Assembly: GCA_023213395.1 (NCBI GenBank)
Contig: CM041465.1
Location: 107,453,741-107,517,740 of the forward strand
Source of the DNA: Cycas panzhihuaensis
Lineage: Eukaryota > Cycadophyta
Direction of reading: 5' to 3'
DNA: 64,000 nucleotides
Shown here: positions 11,000-24,600 of the stretch, in pieces
How the letters are laid out: each line of letters opens with the position of its first letter
How positions within the stretch are numbered: the first letter of the stretch is position 1
Translations under genes and position numbers: made by a program
The notes under the pieces: generated by a model
Seen by the model: the letters and a program-made list of their open reading frames with translations, nothing else
What the model was told of the DNA's origin: nothing
The model's database searches: none

Positions 11000-13430
11000 T
11001 TGTTTTTTTTAATAAGTAAAAATAGATATCATTGAATTATAAGCTCAAATACAATATAAGGAGCTAGAGAGCCCAGAGATTAAATTGGTATACTTGCTCA
11101 ATCTTTAATATGCATAGTACTTAAGATAGCAAAATTTGAATATAATTTTTTTTAGCTTTTTGTGAAGTGAGAATTGTGAGATACCCATAGCAAAATGTCT
11201 TTCTTTATATGTCCAAAAGTTTGATTAAAAGACAGGACTATTTTTAAAAATAAGTTATGCAAATTTTTTAAATTTTATGCAAAATAGTCTTAAGAAGAAG
11301 AAACCAAAGGTCTATCAAGTGCCGACGAGTCACAAACTAAACATAAGTCATAGCCTAACTCCCTTTGATTAACTAAGAATGAAAAGACAAGTGGCCATTA
11401 TAAATTTTAGTGAAGCTTTGGTCCAAATTGAAGATATGAAAAGTAATATACCAAATGTTTTGGAGTGTAGACAATGCTACTAGATGTGATCGAAACTATT
11501 GTTCTGAACACTGCATACTACACAGTACTATTGACGACTCACATTTCATTGATCTTAAGTATCCTATAAGATAAAAGCCTTATGCAAGATCCTTTAGTGA
11601 AATACATTATATTTGGGTTGAGCTTGTTTCTACCATATCCATCAATATTCAACTTGAGGCTAAGCATGACGAAATTATTGATTATGTAACAAGTAATAAA
11701 ATTCTGTGGACTTGAACACACAACCCCTAGATAGAAACCTTAATCCTTCCTTATTCTCTAAGTCCTTTGAGGCAATTAGAGGATCAACTTGCTACATAAA
11801 AGAATTAAGTTTATTTGTCATCTGTAGAAGTAAAGGTTTGGGCTGAGGGTTGGGCTCTATTAAGAGTTCAACAAAATTCTTCTAATAGAACTAATCAAAA
11901 TCATAGAATTAGACCATAGTAAACTAATTGTGAGAGCTGAAGAATTGAACTAAAGGAGTGAAATCCTCATGACTGACTAAAGGGGAGAACCTTGGAGGTA
12001 ACCACTTATCATTCCAAAAATTGACTTGATAGCCAGTTGAACTAAGAAAAAATATAGTATTGTAGTAGATGTTATCCCAAGATGCCACTATATGATTCTA
12101 AATAGAAGATCCTTTGTTGAGATAGTAGTAGCAAGATGATGTTTAGCAGAATGTATAAAATAATACTTCCTCCTAATAATGTGGGTCCATTTGCCATTCT
12201 CTCTGTTCCATAGGTCCCATAACTATTTAACACCTCTCACCTTGCCATGCTAAAAGGGTCTTTGACACTAAGGCCATCTCAACCCTTATGATTCGACACC
12301 ATGCTCCATTTCACTGGGTGAAAGGTCTTCAAGTTAGTTGACCATGGTTTCTAAAGAAATCTTATAAAATGACTTCATATCAGTGATAATACAACTTTAG
12401 GAGCTTAAATAACGGATATAAGATAGTTTGGTATTTAGGAAAGGATTGATTCTATTAAACTCTGACGACTTGCTAGATTAAGGGATCTAGTAGGCTAAGT
12501 ATCTAGATTCTTTTTATTATTCAAAATTAGGGGCACCAGTCAGAAATTTTTAATCTTGACATGTCCATAGGGATGACTAAGTATGCGAAAATAATGGATC
12601 TGAGAGCAATAGGAATGCTAAGAGATGACGTCAAATTAGATTACATCCTTATGTCTACTTCATTGAAAATAATACTAGATTTACTTTGATTAATTATCAT
12701 CCCTACTACAAAGCCAAAAACACTAAGCACTTAGCTCCAGACATTAATTTCTATATGCAAAGGGTGGCCCAACAAAATGGTATCATTTGTGAAAATCTAG
12801 TGTGTTATGGTCTTTGATCCATCAATAAACGTTTCTTAGAGAAGACCTATTGATTAGAGCCATAAAAGAAGAGAAGAGATGTCTTCCATTTTAATTACAA
12901 AAAGATAAGGCAATAAGGGGCAACCTTGGTAAATGCCTCTATTTGTATAGATAAGGCTATGAAGTGAGCCATTAATTTTTATAGTCATTGAAACTGAAGA
13001 GATCATGGCTTTAATCTAGTTAATATGGTCTGATTGAAAGCCCTTTTGGAAAATAATGATAAGAAGAAAATCCTATTCCACTATGTCATAGGCTTTATTG
13101 ATGTCCAATTTGAGTAAAGTAACTTGTTGTGTTTTTGTACAAATAGTATGGAAATCCTCAACGGTCATACTTATACTACTTGCTATACAATAACCTCTTA
13201 TAAAGGTAGTTTGATTTTTATTAACAACCTGAGGAAGGAACTCTTTGAGCCGATTTGCTAGAATTTTGGTTATTATCCTATATGAAGTGTTATAAAGGCT
13301 TATAGGTCTCTATTGGTGGATGGTGGATGGAGTACCACTTTTTAGGATTAAAGAAACCATGGTTGCATTGATAATTGGGTTCATTCTATATATTTGAAGT
13401 TTATGACTATGTAAGTATCGTTAAACATAT
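11000..13430 (-). mobile_element. 5'-truncated L1-type LINE fragment, copy A
   Basis: Minus-strand frames carry non-LTR RT signatures: RPISLYNTSYRIITKIL, LLKLDINKAYD, a GIYQGCPL-type motif, and the downstream WNRENGKWAHII zinc-region sequence. An LKLNIDG motif at 11,539-11,721 looks like the start of the C-terminal RNase H found in plant L1 elements. The catalytic FADD box reads FTND (12,782-12,793). A poly-T on the plus strand near 11,005 marks the 3' tail side. The endonuclease half is missing, the usual 5' truncation. Confidence 0.75.
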
Positions 13431-13685
13431 GTAAATATTCATCAGTTATTGTAAAGTTATTAGAAGGTTTATAAGTTCTTATATATGATATAATTGGATG
13501 AGGTAAGGTGCAATATTATTGATTCACAATGAAGTAACATATTTTATAAAATGGCAAAGCATATTCATAAATAGTTATATAGACACCTAGTTTTTCTAGG
13601 TAGATATTAGTGTGATCTCATCATGAGCTTCTTTGATCATCAAGATTATCATGAATATCATTTGATATTAATAAGACCCCATACA

Positions 13686-13869
13686 TGTTAGAAAATAATT
13701 TTTTCCATAAAGGTTTTTCACTAATGCATATTTCAATATTAATTGCTTAATTAATATTTTATTATTCATTATTAATAATTATTATATCAATATTTTACCT
13801 AATCCATGATCCTATAATATATATATTTTCAAATGTGTTATTAGAATGATTTTGGTCCATTTCTTAACA
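13686..13869 (+). repeat. Small copia-like LTR, copy A
   Basis: 184 bp starting TGTTAGAAA and ending CTTAACA, an inverted terminal TGTTA/TAACA typical of copia LTRs, followed at once by an iMet primer-binding site. No partner LTR or coding sequence of the same element is seen to the right. Confidence 0.55.
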
Positions 13870-13881
13870 TGGTATCAAAGC
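13870..13881 (+). other. Primer-binding site (tRNA-iMet) after the small LTR, copy A
   Basis: Reads TGGTATCAAAGC, one base from the consensus TGGTATCAGAGC, directly adjoining the LTR end. Confidence 0.65.
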
Positions 13882-16410
13882 TATGTTAGTGTGATCCTAT
13901 GATAATTTCTTGATTGTTTTCTATATTGAAATTTTTAAAAAATGAACTAATTTATTTATAATCGATTATTTAGTTATGATCATAATGATGAACCTATTAA
14001 CAAAAATGTTGATTGAAATATGTACTAAAAATGAGAGAAAGGTTAATTGATTACATTTAAAAAAAATGATTGATGTTATATGATTAATCTATTTTATGTA
14101 ATTATTGATCAACTCTATATCTAATATATGAAGCAAAACAGGTTATAATTAAGATTTGTAGGCCCTGTAAAAACATATTTTTATGTTTAGTGTCAATTTC
14201 ATGCGCAATATTGATATCAAGGTTTAATGCTCTTTTTCTTTTATAAACTATATTTATATATCAAGATAAAATAATTATTCTTAATACACAGGCATACATA
14301 AGCATTGCAATGTATATTCTAAATTATATTACCCGCATCAATAACAATCAAATAATTAAAAAAATAGTCAAAATTATTTTTAGACTATTCACACTTATAT
14401 AGTTTATCATATAAAAATACAAAAGTGTGGCAATGTTCTAATATTTGTGTGTTATTATTTACTACTTTCTTAGTAAATTATTATCACCCATTTGAAATAT
14501 TATTTCTGTTATATGACTACATCTTATTAGCGAAATAGAGCACTAGTAAGTGGTAAACCACGAGGCTGTTAAGTATTAATGTCAACCATTAAACTTTGTA
14601 CACAGGTTATTAAGATCTCTAATGAAATAGAAGGCTATTTAGCCCATTAATAAAATTATTTGGAGAAAGACCTTATTTTGTCTATTTAAGAATCATGGAT
14701 TGTAGTAAGAGGTTATTGTGTATTTTTCTCCCTTGATATATTATACTTTGATACTCCTTTTGGTGTCCCTTTAGTATCCATTGAGTCCATTATAAGTTTA
14801 TTTTATAATCTAATTCATAATTTAATAAAATGTTACCTTTGCTCTCTTTATTTTTTATTATCATTTCAATGTGTGAGGAGAATTATTGCAAAGACACACC
14901 TTGGTATTAAAGCAAGATGCCAAATCTAGTTAAAATAGCCAACATATCAAATGAAGCAGTAGAAAAAGGAAAAAATATTACTTTTTCTTAGTGAATCTCG
15001 TGAAACCCTTCTTTTCTATTCATTTTGTTCTGTTATGGTCTTGAATGGTCAAATGTAAGTGGGTAATGGAAGTCAAGTCTCACTCATTCCTTCCCCTAGT
15101 GGTTAGGTAGAGACCTTATGCCAAGGGTCTTTAAACTTTACGAGGATCTATTTCTCTAGGCTAAGCATGCATGGGTATACATTTGTATGTGAAGCAAAGT
15201 AGATCATATGTTTATATAAGTCTTGGATAAAATTCAGCTATGAAATTAAGCCTCCACATGCCTTTAGGTATATCAAAGGAGCCTTATAGTTTCTCTTGCT
15301 ATCTTATACTAGGAAAATTTATTGGCTATGTAAACTCTATAATGTACAGATTAATGGTTAGCATTAGGAAACTACCCTTCACAAATACCCTGACATGATT
15401 GTTAACCTTATAGGGATGAATATTCCTCTATAGGTAATACCATGAGATATTAGGCCAAGTAACTATAATAACAAGGAAGTTTATCAAAGGGCTTATAAAG
15501 CGAAGGAAACATTTATTAGAGTTTGGTAAGTTTCATAATTACCTTGAGCACAAAATAGCAGTGCTTGAGATTACTACAAATTACTGGTAAATAATTCCAA
15601 AAGTGTTGTCTCAAGTTAATCACCTACAAGACTATTAAGTGTTCCTCAAAATAAATCCACTATTAAGCAACTAATAAAATATAAATAAATACAACTCTAA
15701 AAGGAACAAACATTGATACAGATAACAGAATACTCTAAGCAAGATATAACATTGAAATTCCTATCTAAACCTTCAACACAATTCAAATCTATATTTAGTC
15801 AGTCTCTTTGTTCATTAATCTAGAACCTTCTATTATTTATTTAAAGAAAAAGGAAAAAGATTGAGCTATAACTAGTTTATAGGATCACACTAGTCAATAC
15901 TTCTCTGATTTAGATGAAACCTACACCATTAGACTCATCATAAAATAAAATAAAATAAAATAAAGATTTAAATAAAAAAATAATGAGACTATGGCTAAAA
16001 AATTAGCATAAAAATTCATACATTTTATTTCGATTAGCGTGTTATATTAATCAATTTTTACTAAATCAATTTTAGTTGTTAGTTTCAAGGAAATTAACCT
16101 ATAAGCACCCTATGGGCCCCACTGGCCAAAATATTTGCTTAAAACTTACCTACACCATTTCAACGAGCCATGTATGCTCATTTTAGTGCATTAGGTGATA
16201 TTTTTACTTAATTTTTGGGGTTAATAAGATATAAACACCCTACACCCCTCTTCTCCCTTTCCCCTTTTAGTAGGAATACTCTAATTCTTTAAAGCCCATT
16301 CTCTTTATCCATCCCTATTTCATTGAATCCATTTTATCTTACTTCTCCCATTCCCTATATCTCCTTCTTCTTACTAGTCCATTTCCTTGAAAGCCCCTTA
16401 TACCTTTATA
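13882..16410. other. AT-rich stretch without gene, copy A
   Basis: Apart from the PBS-like site at 14,902 and the empty retrotransposon target at 15,146-15,150, no feature is visible. A short (AAAAT)n tract, aaataaaataaaataaaata, lies near 15,943-15,963 and is one or two units shorter in copy B (about 41,255). Confidence 0.5.
14902..14913 (+). other. Degraded primer-binding site, possible start of a plus-strand gypsy element (copy A)
   Basis: TGGTATTAAAGC is two changes from the iMet consensus and follows a cacacct LTR-like end. The duplicate at 33,510-33,521 has lost the first T. The gag remnant at 16,411 lies 1.5 kb downstream on the same strand and could belong to it. Confidence 0.3.
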
Positions 16411-17165
16411 ATGGCTCCTCCTACTCAAGTAGATAGATCCTCACTTTGGAAATAAGCTTCATGGATTTCCAACAAGAGGTAAGAATTGAAATATCTAATC
16501 TTATGACAAGGGCTGATAACTCTAACACTGGCATAATCCATCTCTAATACTATAAGGTTATCAAATCTAGCAAGTAACCCTCCATTATTAAATCAAGTAA
16601 GTAACCCTCCACCAAATTAGGTAGGTAATCCACCTCCACATCCATAACATCTCGATTAGAAGATCAATGTTTTGACTTTTAACCTTGATCTTAACAAGGA
16701 AAGTGCTCAAAGTTAGATTAGCAAGTTAGAGTCCTATTTTATTCTCAATCTAATGTTCGAGGAAGATCAGATAACTTATGCATCCATCCATATGGATAGA
16801 AAAGTGTATTATTGATTTCATTAGTAGAAACCAGAATACCCTTCAAAATAGACATTGGTATATTTTACTAATAATTCCTTTGAATTGTATGAGGATACCT
16901 AGAATTAATCATTCTTTACCTAGCTTATAATGCTGAAGTAAGTATCATTAGTGAAAATATATATAGACAAATTTTAAACATTACAAATCATACCATTCAA
17001 TATTTAGATAAATAAGCCATTATTGATGCCTACATTATAAGACTAAAAGAGCACATCTAAATACACCTTAAAACATTATCTTTACCTAATTTAAAAGATC
17101 CCATTAAAATAGCTAAAGTAGTAGAGGTAGAATTTGCATTAGAAAGAACAAGTTCCTCTTGAAGG
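16411..17165 (+). pseudogene. Plus-strand Ty3/gypsy gag remnant, copy A
   Basis: The start ATGGCTCCTCCTACT leads into a broken frame. Motifs of a gypsy gag can still be read: ISKLESYFILN, EEDQITYASIHMD, FTNNSFELYEDT, and near the end KDPIKIAKVVEVEFALERTSS. Stops and at least one indel interrupt it. Orientation is opposite to the pol remnant that follows at 17,530-20,300, so it belongs to a different or rearranged element. Confidence 0.55.
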
Positions 17166-17529
17166 AACCTTGGAATGTAACTTTCCCAACTCTTTTCCCA
17201 TACAAAAAAAATGATAATGGAAAATAAACAAGAAATATACCTCTTATATTAATCTTAGGAACTAATTACAGAAGTTAAGTACACTAAAGAGTACCAAATA
17301 GACATAAAAGAAAACTAAAGTGTACGAAAGTATAATTCTCATGAGAGAAGATAATTATACAACGACCTTCTCCTATAATGTGTGACCCTTAAATAGACAT
17401 AAAAGGGACATTTTTCTACAATACCATTAGTGGGATAAATAGCCTTTTATTTCATTGGTGACCTTAATAGCCCATACATAAAAGTTAATAACTAACACTT
17501 AATCTCTTAGTGCCTTAACTATTAGTGCT

Positions 17530-20300
17530 AGTATCCTAGTTGTACTGACTGTATATGGTCATGAAATAGGTTCCTTCCTTTGAGATGATGGGTCCCCAAA
17601 GTAAAGAAGGTCTAGATGTTATTTGATAAAATCCACTAATTCCTAGATATCCCCATCTAATTTAAAATTGGCCCACTATACCAAATATCTAGAAATTATC
17701 ATGTTTCAAAGATAACATTTCCTATTGGCCAAGATACATTCTGGGGAAATAATAAGAGTTTTTTTTTTTAATCTAAGATTTGAAGAATTATTTATGGGGT
17801 CATGCCCTTGCTAAGATATTTCTTGAGATAGGAAACATGGAAAATATTATAAATCCTTGTATTCAATGTGAGTTCCAAAGTATATGCCACTTGACCAACA
17901 TACCATATGACTTTATAAGGGCCATAGTAGAAAGGATTAAGCTTGTGGTTCCTATGATGTTTAAGAGATTATTACTTATATAGTTGAAGATGTAGGAATA
18001 CAATATCACTAATAGCAAAAGAGTGATTTGAACAATGGTGGTCTACTAATTACTTTAGTCAATTCTAGATGATATCTAAATTATGATTAAAGGTGTTTAA
18101 AAATTAGTTTATATATTATAACTTTTGTTGTATGGCAGTAGTACAAAGTTTAGTGGCTAACATATGGTATGATAGTGGAGGGTAACTATAAAGGGCTATG
18201 AATGGGAACATCCCTTTGGCTAAGTGGTGAGAGGAATTGTACAGGTATTTTATAAGGGCTACCCATGATGACCATTTTGTCTGGTGGTCAGATGTAAAAT
18301 AACATAAGTGAGACTTTAGTATTTTGTTAAGAACTTTCAATTATCTATATATTTATGCACGATAGGTAAAACTCATATTAAATAATATGCCTAAGTCTTA
18401 AAAGAGTTCTTATAAAAAAGAACAAGTGAACTTGGCATCTTAATCACACAGGATGGTTAATGAAAATCCATACAAATAGAAGACCATTTAGAGTTGTAGA
18501 TTTTCAATACACAATGCTTTATATGAAGTATGAATGAGAAAAAAATGTGCATATTTTATTAAGTAGTCAATGACTACTAATATGGAGTCATACCCAATAG
18601 GAAATGGTAGGCCTATAATGAAATCCATGGCAATATCTTGATCCTTTCCTTGTGGAATATGAAGTGGTTGTAAGAGACCTAATTGAGCTTTAGTATTAGC
18701 TTTGTTACGTTAACATGTATTGTATTCTAAAATAAACATGAGAATGGATGATTTTATATATAGCAAGAAGAAGTCAGAAAAAAATTATTAGTATATTTTA
18801 TCAAATCTTAAATGGCCTACTAATAGAGTTAAGTCATACTCCAATAAGATTTAATGGATAAAGTTTGAGGCTAGTTAGATAAATATATAATTTTTATATA
18901 AAAGGAGGTTGCTTTGTATGGACCAATTCTTTTGAGTGTAAACTTTATTGGCCTATTTGGCATAGCTAGGCCATATACCCATATTTGACGGGATATGGAG
19001 ATGGCATGAATAAAAGAATCATATGAAAGAATGAGGGAAGGATGACTTAAGAGATGAGAAAGGGCATCTGCCACTACATTGTTTTGACCTTTCTTATATG
19101 TGATCATGAAGTCAAAAACTTGGAGGTACTCAATCCACTTGGCTCATTCTTCTAATAGAATTAGTTAGTGTAATAAGTGATGAAGGCTATGGTGATTGAT
19201 TAAGATAGTAAAATTTGATTCAGTAAGATAATGACATAAATTTTTAGTGGCATGGAGAATAATAATTATTTCTTTTTAGTATATAGTCAACTTACATTCA
19301 TAGTATTTAAGCTTTCACCTTTTAAAAGTAATTGGATGTAGATTTTATATAAGTATTGCACTTAAAATAAAGCTTAATATGTCACACTCTAGTTGGAATG
19401 GATAAGAGAAGTCTAGTGTGACTAAGACTAGAGTGGAATACATGACTTCTTTAAGATCATTAAAGGCATCATTAGCAACAGGTAACCATTGGAAAGAATC
19501 TTTTTGAAGTAAATTAGTTAATAGAGCTACTAAGGTTACATAATTTTAGACAAACCACTTATAAAATATAGTAAGTCCTAAGAAAGCGTACAATTGGATG
19601 AGGCTTTATGGGGTTGTCTAATTCATAATAATTGATATTTTGTTAGGACTGACCTGAACACCTTCTGTAGAGATAATGTGGTTGAGGTATTATAATTCAG
19701 ACTTATCGAACTCACATTTAAAGAGATCAATGTATAGTTGATGTTTGATCAAAATTTTTAAGGCTATTTCTAAATGTCGAGTGTGAATAGCCATATCATC
19801 AAAGAAAACAATAAAAAATTTCCTAAGGTATGGGGTAAACACCTTGTTTATCAGAGATTAAAAAGTAGCTAAAACATTGTATAGGTCAAAAGGCATGACA
19901 TAAAATTTAAAATGGTTGTGGTTTGTTCAAAAAGTAGTTTTATATCAATTTTCAAGTATAATGGGGATTCGATAGTATTGTGATTAAAGTTCTAATTTGA
20001 TAGAAAGTTTGGCACCATGAATTTCATCTAATATGTCATCAATTCTTAAAGTGAGAGACTTATCTTTTATGGTTATTTTATTAAGCTCAAAATAATTAAC
20101 ATAAAGCCTAATCACCCATCCTTTTTCTAAACTAATATAATAGGGGCAACACATGGACTTTTATTAGGTTGGATTATGCCTATTTCCATTAGTTCATTGT
20201 TATTTTTTTTTTTTTTAGCATTTTTAAAAAAATATGAATTTCTATAGGGTCAAAGACTAATAGGATCATCATGATTTTTTAGCTTAATGATGTGGTGTTA
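17530..20300 (-). mobile_element. Degenerate Ty3/gypsy chromovirus pol, copy A
   Basis: Read from right to left: RT, RNase H, integrase, integrase tail and a chromodomain-like end. RT: NYFELNKITIKDK and IDDILDEIHGAK near 20,000-20,100, and the catalytic FFDD box at 19,795-19,806, which is intact. RNase H end: MITYKKGQNNVVADALSHL at 19,050-19,107. Integrase: the WVALIKYLYNSSHH / FIALYSYPP core end at 18,116-18,340, then IFHVSYLKKYL at 17,790-17,935. A chromodomain-like YWANFKLDGD..ELVDFIKYH lies near 17,590-17,690. Stops are scattered throughout. Confidence 0.75.
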
Positions 20301-20860
20301 TCTATGATCTGGTGGGGGGTTAGCTGATAAGGAGGCAAAAATGGCTTAATATTTATTAAGAATGTATTGTATATCTAGATGAACGTCCATGTAGGCTTAG
20401 ATATTATTGATTCATGTAATATAGCCTACTTAGTTACTCAGTTATTTACATATACAATTTGGTAAAAGTAGTTTATTAGGGAGAGGTTATATCCCATGGA
20501 GTTTATAGGTTTGTCCTATATGCTCCTTAAATAGAATGAAAGGATTGATATGAGAGTTATTCATGTTATATGTTCTAAAGATTTAGAGTCACTTAACTCT
20601 AAGAATAACATCTAGTCCACTAATAAGGCATAAAAATTAGAGACCAACCTATAGGTACTAATTTAGATAGTGAGGTTCTTGATTATATTAGTTCCTCTTG
20701 TCTTAGAGTCAACCACCTACTAGATCTATGTGAAAAGGAACTAATGGTAGTGTGTCTCAAGGGTAGAGCTTTTAACCAACCTCTAAGAAAAAGTCTCTTT
20801 ATTTGTGTACTTGAATGACGATGAAAAAATTATCCTAGCTTACAAATTAATCTACTTTAT
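20301..20860. other. AT-rich stretch upstream of the chromovirus RT, copy A
   Basis: By position this should hold the protease and gag end of the minus-strand element, but I see no DSG-type protease motif or zinc knuckle. The duplicate is at 45,607-46,160. Confidence 0.4.
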
Positions 20861-21640
20861 ACATGTATAACAAAAATAAACTAAAATCGAATCAAGTCGA
20901 AGCACTCAAATCAAACAAGTTAAATAAAAGTCTCCTTTACTTTAAGGAGATGATAAGTAACATTCCAACAAATAGAGGAATTGTTCGGGGTTCTTACCCT
21001 GAAATAAATATCCTAAAATTTTCCTATTATTACCTAAAACATCCTCTTAAGGATGAAATTCTAACCTTGACCTCTATTCCCACAAAAATAGGAGTAATCT
21101 ACATTGCACTAGCTATAGAAAAGAAGGAGTAATAAGTGTAAGGACTCAAGAGAGATTAGACCTTGGATTAATGACCTTATTAGGAGTAAGCCACTAGGAA
21201 CTCCCTCACTTAGTGATGATCCATCTATGAGGATGAATAGCCTAAGAATACATATGTCTAACTTTAGTGGGTTCCTATACTTAGAGGTGAAGGAAAAAGG
21301 AAGAAGCCACTCTTAACCTAAAGAAAAATAGTAAGCCACTTACTTTAGTATTCAAAACACAACTAGAAAGAAAATAATCTTAAGGAAGGAGTAGTTTGTA
21401 TGTTAGATATGTCAAGTCCTAATCGATTAAAAAACTCTTAGTAATAAGAAGTGCTTATCTCTAATAGAAGACAAGTTTGTATACCAGGGATGCTAAGTCT
21501 TGAGTGATTAAATTTGTCTTCACCATAGAGACAAAATTTACCCTAGGGGGACCAAATAATGTCAAACTATACCTATGTACAAGTCTAGGATGTAATTTCA
21601 AGTTGAATACAAATAACAAAAGCTCTTAGTGCCCTCTTTG
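20860..21640 (+). repeat. Dispersed repeat family member, copy A
   Basis: Blocks of this segment recur elsewhere: ggactcaagagagattagacc..., ccctcacttagtgatgatcc and atacttagaggtgaag correspond to sequence on the minus strand at about 56,590-56,860, and a more diverged plus-strand member lies at about 60,720-61,400. The open frame 20,863-21,132 (89 codons) is inside the repeat and has no family motif. The repeat may be an LTR or leader of an unidentified retroelement. Confidence 0.55.
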
Positions 21641-24600
21641 ATGTGGGTTAAGATTTAAAATCTATATTGGAAGTATACAATAGATGATTATTATAAAACA
21701 CAATATTTAAAATTTGATTTTACTCTTTAATAATTAGTCTATCAATTATTCGAGCAATTTCAAATTTATATATCTTTTCCTTTTAAGTTTTCTTTTTAAT
21801 GATCTACTAGTTGATGGGAAACTTGAACTGTAATCTCTTACTTAGTGACACTTTCTCTTATAAATCATGTCTTTAAACCAAATTTATCATCACTTGGAAA
21901 TACTCTTTTGTGAATTTTAGAACCATATATATTACTACCCAAACTATACCTACTCCTCTATTCTTCTTTCATTCATATCATATGCTCATATTATCTTCAG
22001 AAGTAATATAGTTGGGTTCTATATCAATGTAAATCATTATAAAATAAATGTTATATCATGTGAAGTGTTAGCATAAAAATCTATTACCTTACCATTAAAT
22101 CACAAAATAAACTAACTACTTATTCTAAAAATATAAAATGGTTTATCCGAACACTAAGTGGAGTACGAAATAAACTTTTACCTCACAAGGATAAACAATT
22201 AAATAAAAGCGATGCACCCTCATACCTTGCAAAGCATAAAATAACTTCCATATTATACAGGCTAAATAATAAACAAAATGAAATAAACTATATTAGTACA
22301 AACTATAAAGAGAAGTAAAGAAGATAAGGAAAAGATAAAGAAGATTGTTGATAATCTGCCATAAGAAGGTAGAAGCATATAACGTGATGATAATCACCTC
22401 AAGATTGGGTCCTTACATTATGTGAGAGATATATATAAGAAATGAGGAGTAAGATGATGATGTGAAATGATAAGGATGAGGAGTGAGATTAAGGGACATA
22501 AGCATATGAGGGAATATATGTAGCATAAAAATTAAAGGGTAATGAGCGAAAAAGATGGTATGTGTTTAGGATAAGACTAGGATTAATATATGAAATATTA
22601 GTGGGAGTATAGGGGGTATGAGGTCAAAAAGGCATTAAGTATTTTATTATATAGATAAGAGACAAGGATATAGGAAATGGAAATTAAAGTGTGGGTATTA
22701 GATGGTAATGTTGGAGTGAGGTACATGTGATATTAAGATATGACATATGTGTAAAATCAATAAGAGAAGGATAAAGAACAAGGGATATATTACATGAAGG
22801 GTATTCTATAGGACAAAAAATAGGAAGAGATACGTGGGAAGTGATAATTATGGAGGGTAGGGACAAAGGGGATTAATAGTAAGGCTAGGGAGTAAGAAAT
22901 GTTGAAGGTAGCTAGAAAGATAAGGGATGTGAGATAGAGGAAATGATAAAGGGTAAGAAGGATGTATTTCATGAGAAATCCTAAGGAATAATGCATGTGA
23001 GGTTTTCATAAGGAGATGAATAAGGAATGAAGGAAATGTATTCTTTATTAGAAACAGATTATGATGGAAGCATATAGAAGAGATATTTAGGAGAAATATA
23101 AGATGCCACCCTTGCCCCAAGCTCTAATCATTCAACACAATTTCCAACATATTTTTCATTAATAGTAATGGTTAACCTTAGATGGAATAAACACATATAT
23201 ACGTGTTGGTTTGGTTATCACACCTACTAAATTATACTAATACCCAAGTGGGTTTATTAAAGAGAAACTAGACACAAGTGCCATGGCTTCAGGTTCCCCG
23301 TGAATTCCTTATTTAGTCACATCATGTGTTTATCTTTGATTTGTTTCCTTCTAAGTATTTTAACCACATTTTATTAGTGGATTTATTATTCACATCATTT
23401 ACAGTACATATGCTCTTAGCCCTTGAGATGTTTTTTTGTACATATCACATGTACATAGGCCTCTGGCATCGAATATCATGAAGAATCACATTGTAAGATA
23501 TAAAAATATATCAAACTATGTCTTACACACCTAATGGGGCCTTTTACTAGCTCCCATTTATAATAACAAATGATTACATCTCAATATAAAATAAAGCATA
23601 AGAACATAAAATATATCATGACATATACACCATGGGTATCAAGTACAATGTTATACATAAACTCCTCAAAGGATCCCATTGCCATTGCTATTATGTCATA
23701 ACCCAAGGGGAGGTCATTGGTGATATTTGTGGGCAATACTTAAAAATGAATGGCAATGATTTATTGATATCGTATGGAAAAACACAATATGACTTCAATA
23801 GTATGAGAAAATCCTTTAGCACCCAAAAAAATGCTAATCGCTAACTATCTAATTCTTGTCGACACGTGTAAGGTTCTCTGCGTGTCATGGTAATAAGGCA
23901 TTCTACTATTTTTAACATGTGGTTTACCATGTGGTGGCTTAGTTGTTAAGTGTATGGTTTTAATGGCATAATGTAATATTTAATGTAATTTAATTTAAAG
24001 TGGGGCATTGATTTGAGCTAAGATAACTTGACCTCGATTTTCTACTAAATACACGTATTGCAATAACAAATGTTGGTGAGATAATCACCTCTTCACCTTC
24101 ACATGTTATGATCATAATTTTATTTCTAGTCTTCTTTGAAAAAAAATGATGAGAAGGATCTTTCAGTAAAGCTACAATTACAATTATAAAACATAGCGAT
24201 CACACATCAAATAAATCTTTGGTAATAAAAATGGATTTGAATAAAATTAGAGTTTCCAATGTGTATTGTGGAGTGGGAGTTGAGGGGAGGACCAAAAAAA
24301 AAAACCATAAGGAAAGAAAGACTTACTCATCAACACCAAATTTAAAAAAAAACAAGAAAAAACTCCCTTACCTACTAAAGACCAAACAAAGGTGAAACCA
24401 TCTCCTCGGCAACCGTTGACAAAGTCGTTGTTGGTGGTATTAGGAACCATTTTATTTAGAATGTTCACTTTAATTGGACACGGCCGTTCTTAATAGTTAG
24501 AAAGTTCGGGGAGAGGGCTCATTTATGACTCACATGTCTTAAGTAAACGGCTCTACATTTAATTTAATTAATTTATTTACTTTTCACCTTTTGTGTTGCA

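Noticed and set aside
20863-21132. 89-codon plus-strand frame conserved in both copies (also 46,163-46,432)
   Set aside because: It lies in a dispersed repeat, has no known motif, and its conservation follows from the recent duplication.
22684-23120. Three overlapping hydrophobic minus-strand frames
   Set aside because: Purine-rich plus strand gives Leu/Ser/Phe/Tyr-rich antisense frames by composition; no motif.
24247-24468. 73-codon minus-strand frame upstream of PME, also at 49,556-49,777
   Set aside because: No family motif; identical only because this part of the duplication is nearly identical.
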